From Rhodoferax sp. (GTDB lineage: Bacteria > Pseudomonadota > Gammaproteobacteria > Burkholderiales > Burkholderiaceae_C): a DNA stretch of 5,384 nt. Positions 4,253 through 5,384 of this stretch are shown here, in pieces; within the stretch, counting starts at the first letter, position 1; each line of letters opens with the position of its first letter. The notes below the pieces were generated by a model. It searched no databases, was not told the origin of the DNA, and saw nothing but the letters and a program-made list of their open reading frames with translations. The stretch lies in contig JAUXQA010000206.1 of assembly GCA_030683195.1 (NCBI GenBank), forward strand, positions 1-5,384, in the 5' to 3' direction. The position numbers and the translations under genes are program-made.

Positions 4253-5185
4253 ATGGATCGATTGATGACCATGCGGGTGTTTCAAAAGGTCATTGACGAG
4301 GGCGGCTTTGCCGCTGCCGCCCGGGCCATGGACATGTCGCCTGCGGCCGTGACCCGGCTGGTTGCTGACCTGGAGGAGCACCTGGGTGCCCGCCTAGTGC
4401 ACCGCTCCACGCGCCGCCTGTCACTCAGTCTGGTGGGGGAGGCTTACCTGGCGCGTGTGCGCGCGATCCTGCAGGACATTGATGAGGCCGACGGGATCGC
4501 CAGCTCACAAACCCAGGAGCTGGCCGGTGTCTTGCGCGTGCTGAGCCCTCCCGTACTGGCGACGCATGTGCTGGCGCCTTTGATTGCCGGGTTTCGGGCC
4601 CTGCACCCGAAGATCGTGCTCGACATTGAGGTGGCGTCCTTCATGGAGCCCCCGATTGAGGAGTACGACATCACGCTCATGCCGACCGATGCAGACTTTG
4701 ACGGCGACGTGATTGCGCGCAAGATCTCCTCAACCGAGGCCATTCTGGTGGCCTCGCCGGACTATCTCAAACGCCGGGGTGTGCCCGGCACACCACAAGA
4801 CCTGATCAAGCACGAAATTTTGCGCCTGAAGGTGCCGGGTCTGCGCCCGGGGAGTTGGCGACTGTTCAATGCGGCGCGTCAGGACGAGCCGCTGGACGTC
4901 GTGGTGGCACCCGGTCTCTGGATCAACCATTCGGACACGCTGCTCAGGGCCGCGCTGGACGGCGCCGGAATCACGGCCACGGCCATCGATCTGGTGGCGC
5001 CCTACCTCTCGCGCGGGGAGCTGGTACGGGTGCTGAGGCCCTGGATTTCAGGTCGTCTGACCTTGTATGCGGCGCTGCCGAGCCGCAAGTTTTTGCCTGA
5101 ACGCACACGCGTTTTTTTGGAGTACCTAACCGCCCGGACGCGTGAGGCGGGCAGTCGCGCTGTGCAGGCGTGTGAAAACTGTTGA
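4253..5185 (+). CDS. LysR-family transcriptional regulator
   Basis: This is a 310-residue cytoplasmic regulator of normal family length. The N-terminal winged HTH (residues 1-60) is typical: MDRLMTMRVFQKVIDEGGF, then AAAARAMDMSPAAVTRLVADLE (recognition helix about 29-41), LGARLVHRSTRRLSLSLVGE (wing), and a coiled linker helix to about residue 88. An effector-binding domain with two lobes follows from about 92 (GVLRVLSPPVLATHVLAPL) to about 295. The tail ends QACENC, with two cysteines of unknown meaning. AAGGG (4244-4248) lies 4 bases before ATG 4253. The gene is divergent from the DUF4148 pair with a LysR-type box between them, so autoregulation and control of that pair is the simplest reading. 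The exported-protein gene 148 bases downstream is another possible target. The inducer is unknown; by N-terminal style it belongs to the large CrgA-like group. Confidence 0.93.
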   Translation: MDRLMTMRVFQKVIDEGGFAAAARAMDMSPAAVTRLVADLEEHLGARLVHRSTRRLSLSLVGEAYLARVRAILQDIDEADGIASSQTQELAGVLRVLSPPVLATHVLAPLIAGFRALHPKIVLDIEVASFMEPPIEEYDITLMPTDADFDGDVIARKISSTEAILVASPDYLKRRGVPGTPQDLIKHEILRLKVPGLRPGSWRLFNAARQDEPLDVVVAPGLWINHSDTLLRAALDGAGITATAIDLVAPYLSRGELVRVLRPWISGRLTLYAALPSRKFLPERTRVFLEYLTARTREAGSRAVQACENC

Positions 5186-5274
5186 GTGTGTTGATCGGGG
5201 TTTCATCGGCTTCATCTGTTTCACCTTGTGTGCGCAATCGAACAGACCGTTACGCCACGCCTGACTAAGCTGAC

Positions 5275-5291
5275 TTGGCGCTTTGAAAGCG
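5275..5291 (+). promoter_or_regulatory. Palindrome CGCTTT-G-AAAGCG with sigma-54-like GG-N10-GC spacing
   Basis: CGCTTT (5279-5284) and AAAGCG (5286-5291) form a perfect 13-base dyad 42 bases before the last start codon. The overlapping stretch TTGGCGC...AAGC has GG (5277-5278) and GC (5289-5290) ten bases apart, as in -24/-12 promoters, but the TTGC part is only half matched. It may be an operator, a weak sigma-54 promoter or chance. Confidence 0.25.
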
Positions 5292-5333
5292 TTGACTTTC
5301 ACCCGTTTCAAAAAACAAACCAAAGAACTGACC

Positions 5334-5384
5334 ATGAAAAAACTCTCTTTCACCCCCCGTCTGCTGATCGCAGCCGCCGCCTGT
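5334..5384 (+). CDS. Start of an exported protein (partial, 17 codons)
   Basis: The window ends 17 codons into this gene: MKKLSFTPRLLIAAAAC. The KK start and the Leu/Ile/Ala core are a typical Sec signal peptide. The final Cys after AAA could be a lipobox-type cysteine, although the -3 residue would be Ala rather than Leu. Shine-Dalgarno pairing is weak (AAAGAA 5322-5327). Comamonads often have solute-binding proteins beside LysR genes, but nothing here identifies the family. No terminator is evident between the LysR-type stop and this gene. Confidence 0.7.
   Translation, partial: MKKLSFTPRLLIAAAAC

Noticed and set aside
4048..4272. N-terminal extension of DUF4148 copy B to ATG 4146, 4170 or 4272
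   Set aside because: It would bury the signal peptide and, for 4272, overlap the LysR-type gene. The RBS and paralogue agreement favour 4047. The open frame upstream is largely the non-coding leader.

Overview
The window looks like a chromosome segment from a betaproteobacterium of the order Burkholderiales, most likely family Comamonadaceae (Rhodoferax/Polaromonas-like). This rests on GC-rich coding with strong G/C third positions, a DUF4148-type secreted protein pair, a FeoB-linked CxCxxC mini-protein, a Burkholderiales-type thioredoxin-like protein, and a short AGCTAT...ATAGC palindrome of a kind I associate with comamonad intergenic DNA. The assignment is inference from gene content and was not tested by alignment.

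Layout, left to right. (1) Positions 1-446 hold the last 52 codons of feoB (ferrous iron permease), followed after 2 bases by a 94-residue membrane-anchored protein with a CDCSGC motif, probably translationally coupled. (2) Positions 447-679 have no intact gene, but 547-648 reads as the C-terminal tail of a lost protein-coding gene. (3) Positions 680-1696 encode an AraC-family regulator starting at TTG. (4) After an AT-rich spacer with small palindromes come a 120-residue thioredoxin-fold protein (1826-2188) and, 70 bases on, a ferredoxin/flavodoxin-NADP reductase, fpr (2259-3035), closed by a strong intrinsic terminator. (5) On the minus strand, converging on that terminator, are two tandemly duplicated secreted DUF4148-type proteins (3637-4047 and 3181-3591), each with a signal peptide and two 37-residue repeats. 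(6) Divergent from them is a LysR-type regulator (4253-5185); the 205-bp shared upstream region holds a textbook T-N11-A box. (7) The window ends just inside a new plus-strand gene with an export signal (5334 onward).

How the genes may work together: feoB plus the small Cys protein form a ferrous iron uptake unit. The thioredoxin-like protein and Fpr are both redox proteins but are not clearly one operon. The most coherent local system is the divergent LysR / duplicated DUF4148 cassette, where the LysR protein may control the secreted pair; the function of that pair is unknown. I found no mobile element, tRNA, rRNA or CRISPR array. I saw no clearly new multi-gene system. The parts that most deserve attention are the DUF4148 cassette, which shows within-gene repeat homogenisation, and the FeoB-linked cysteine protein.
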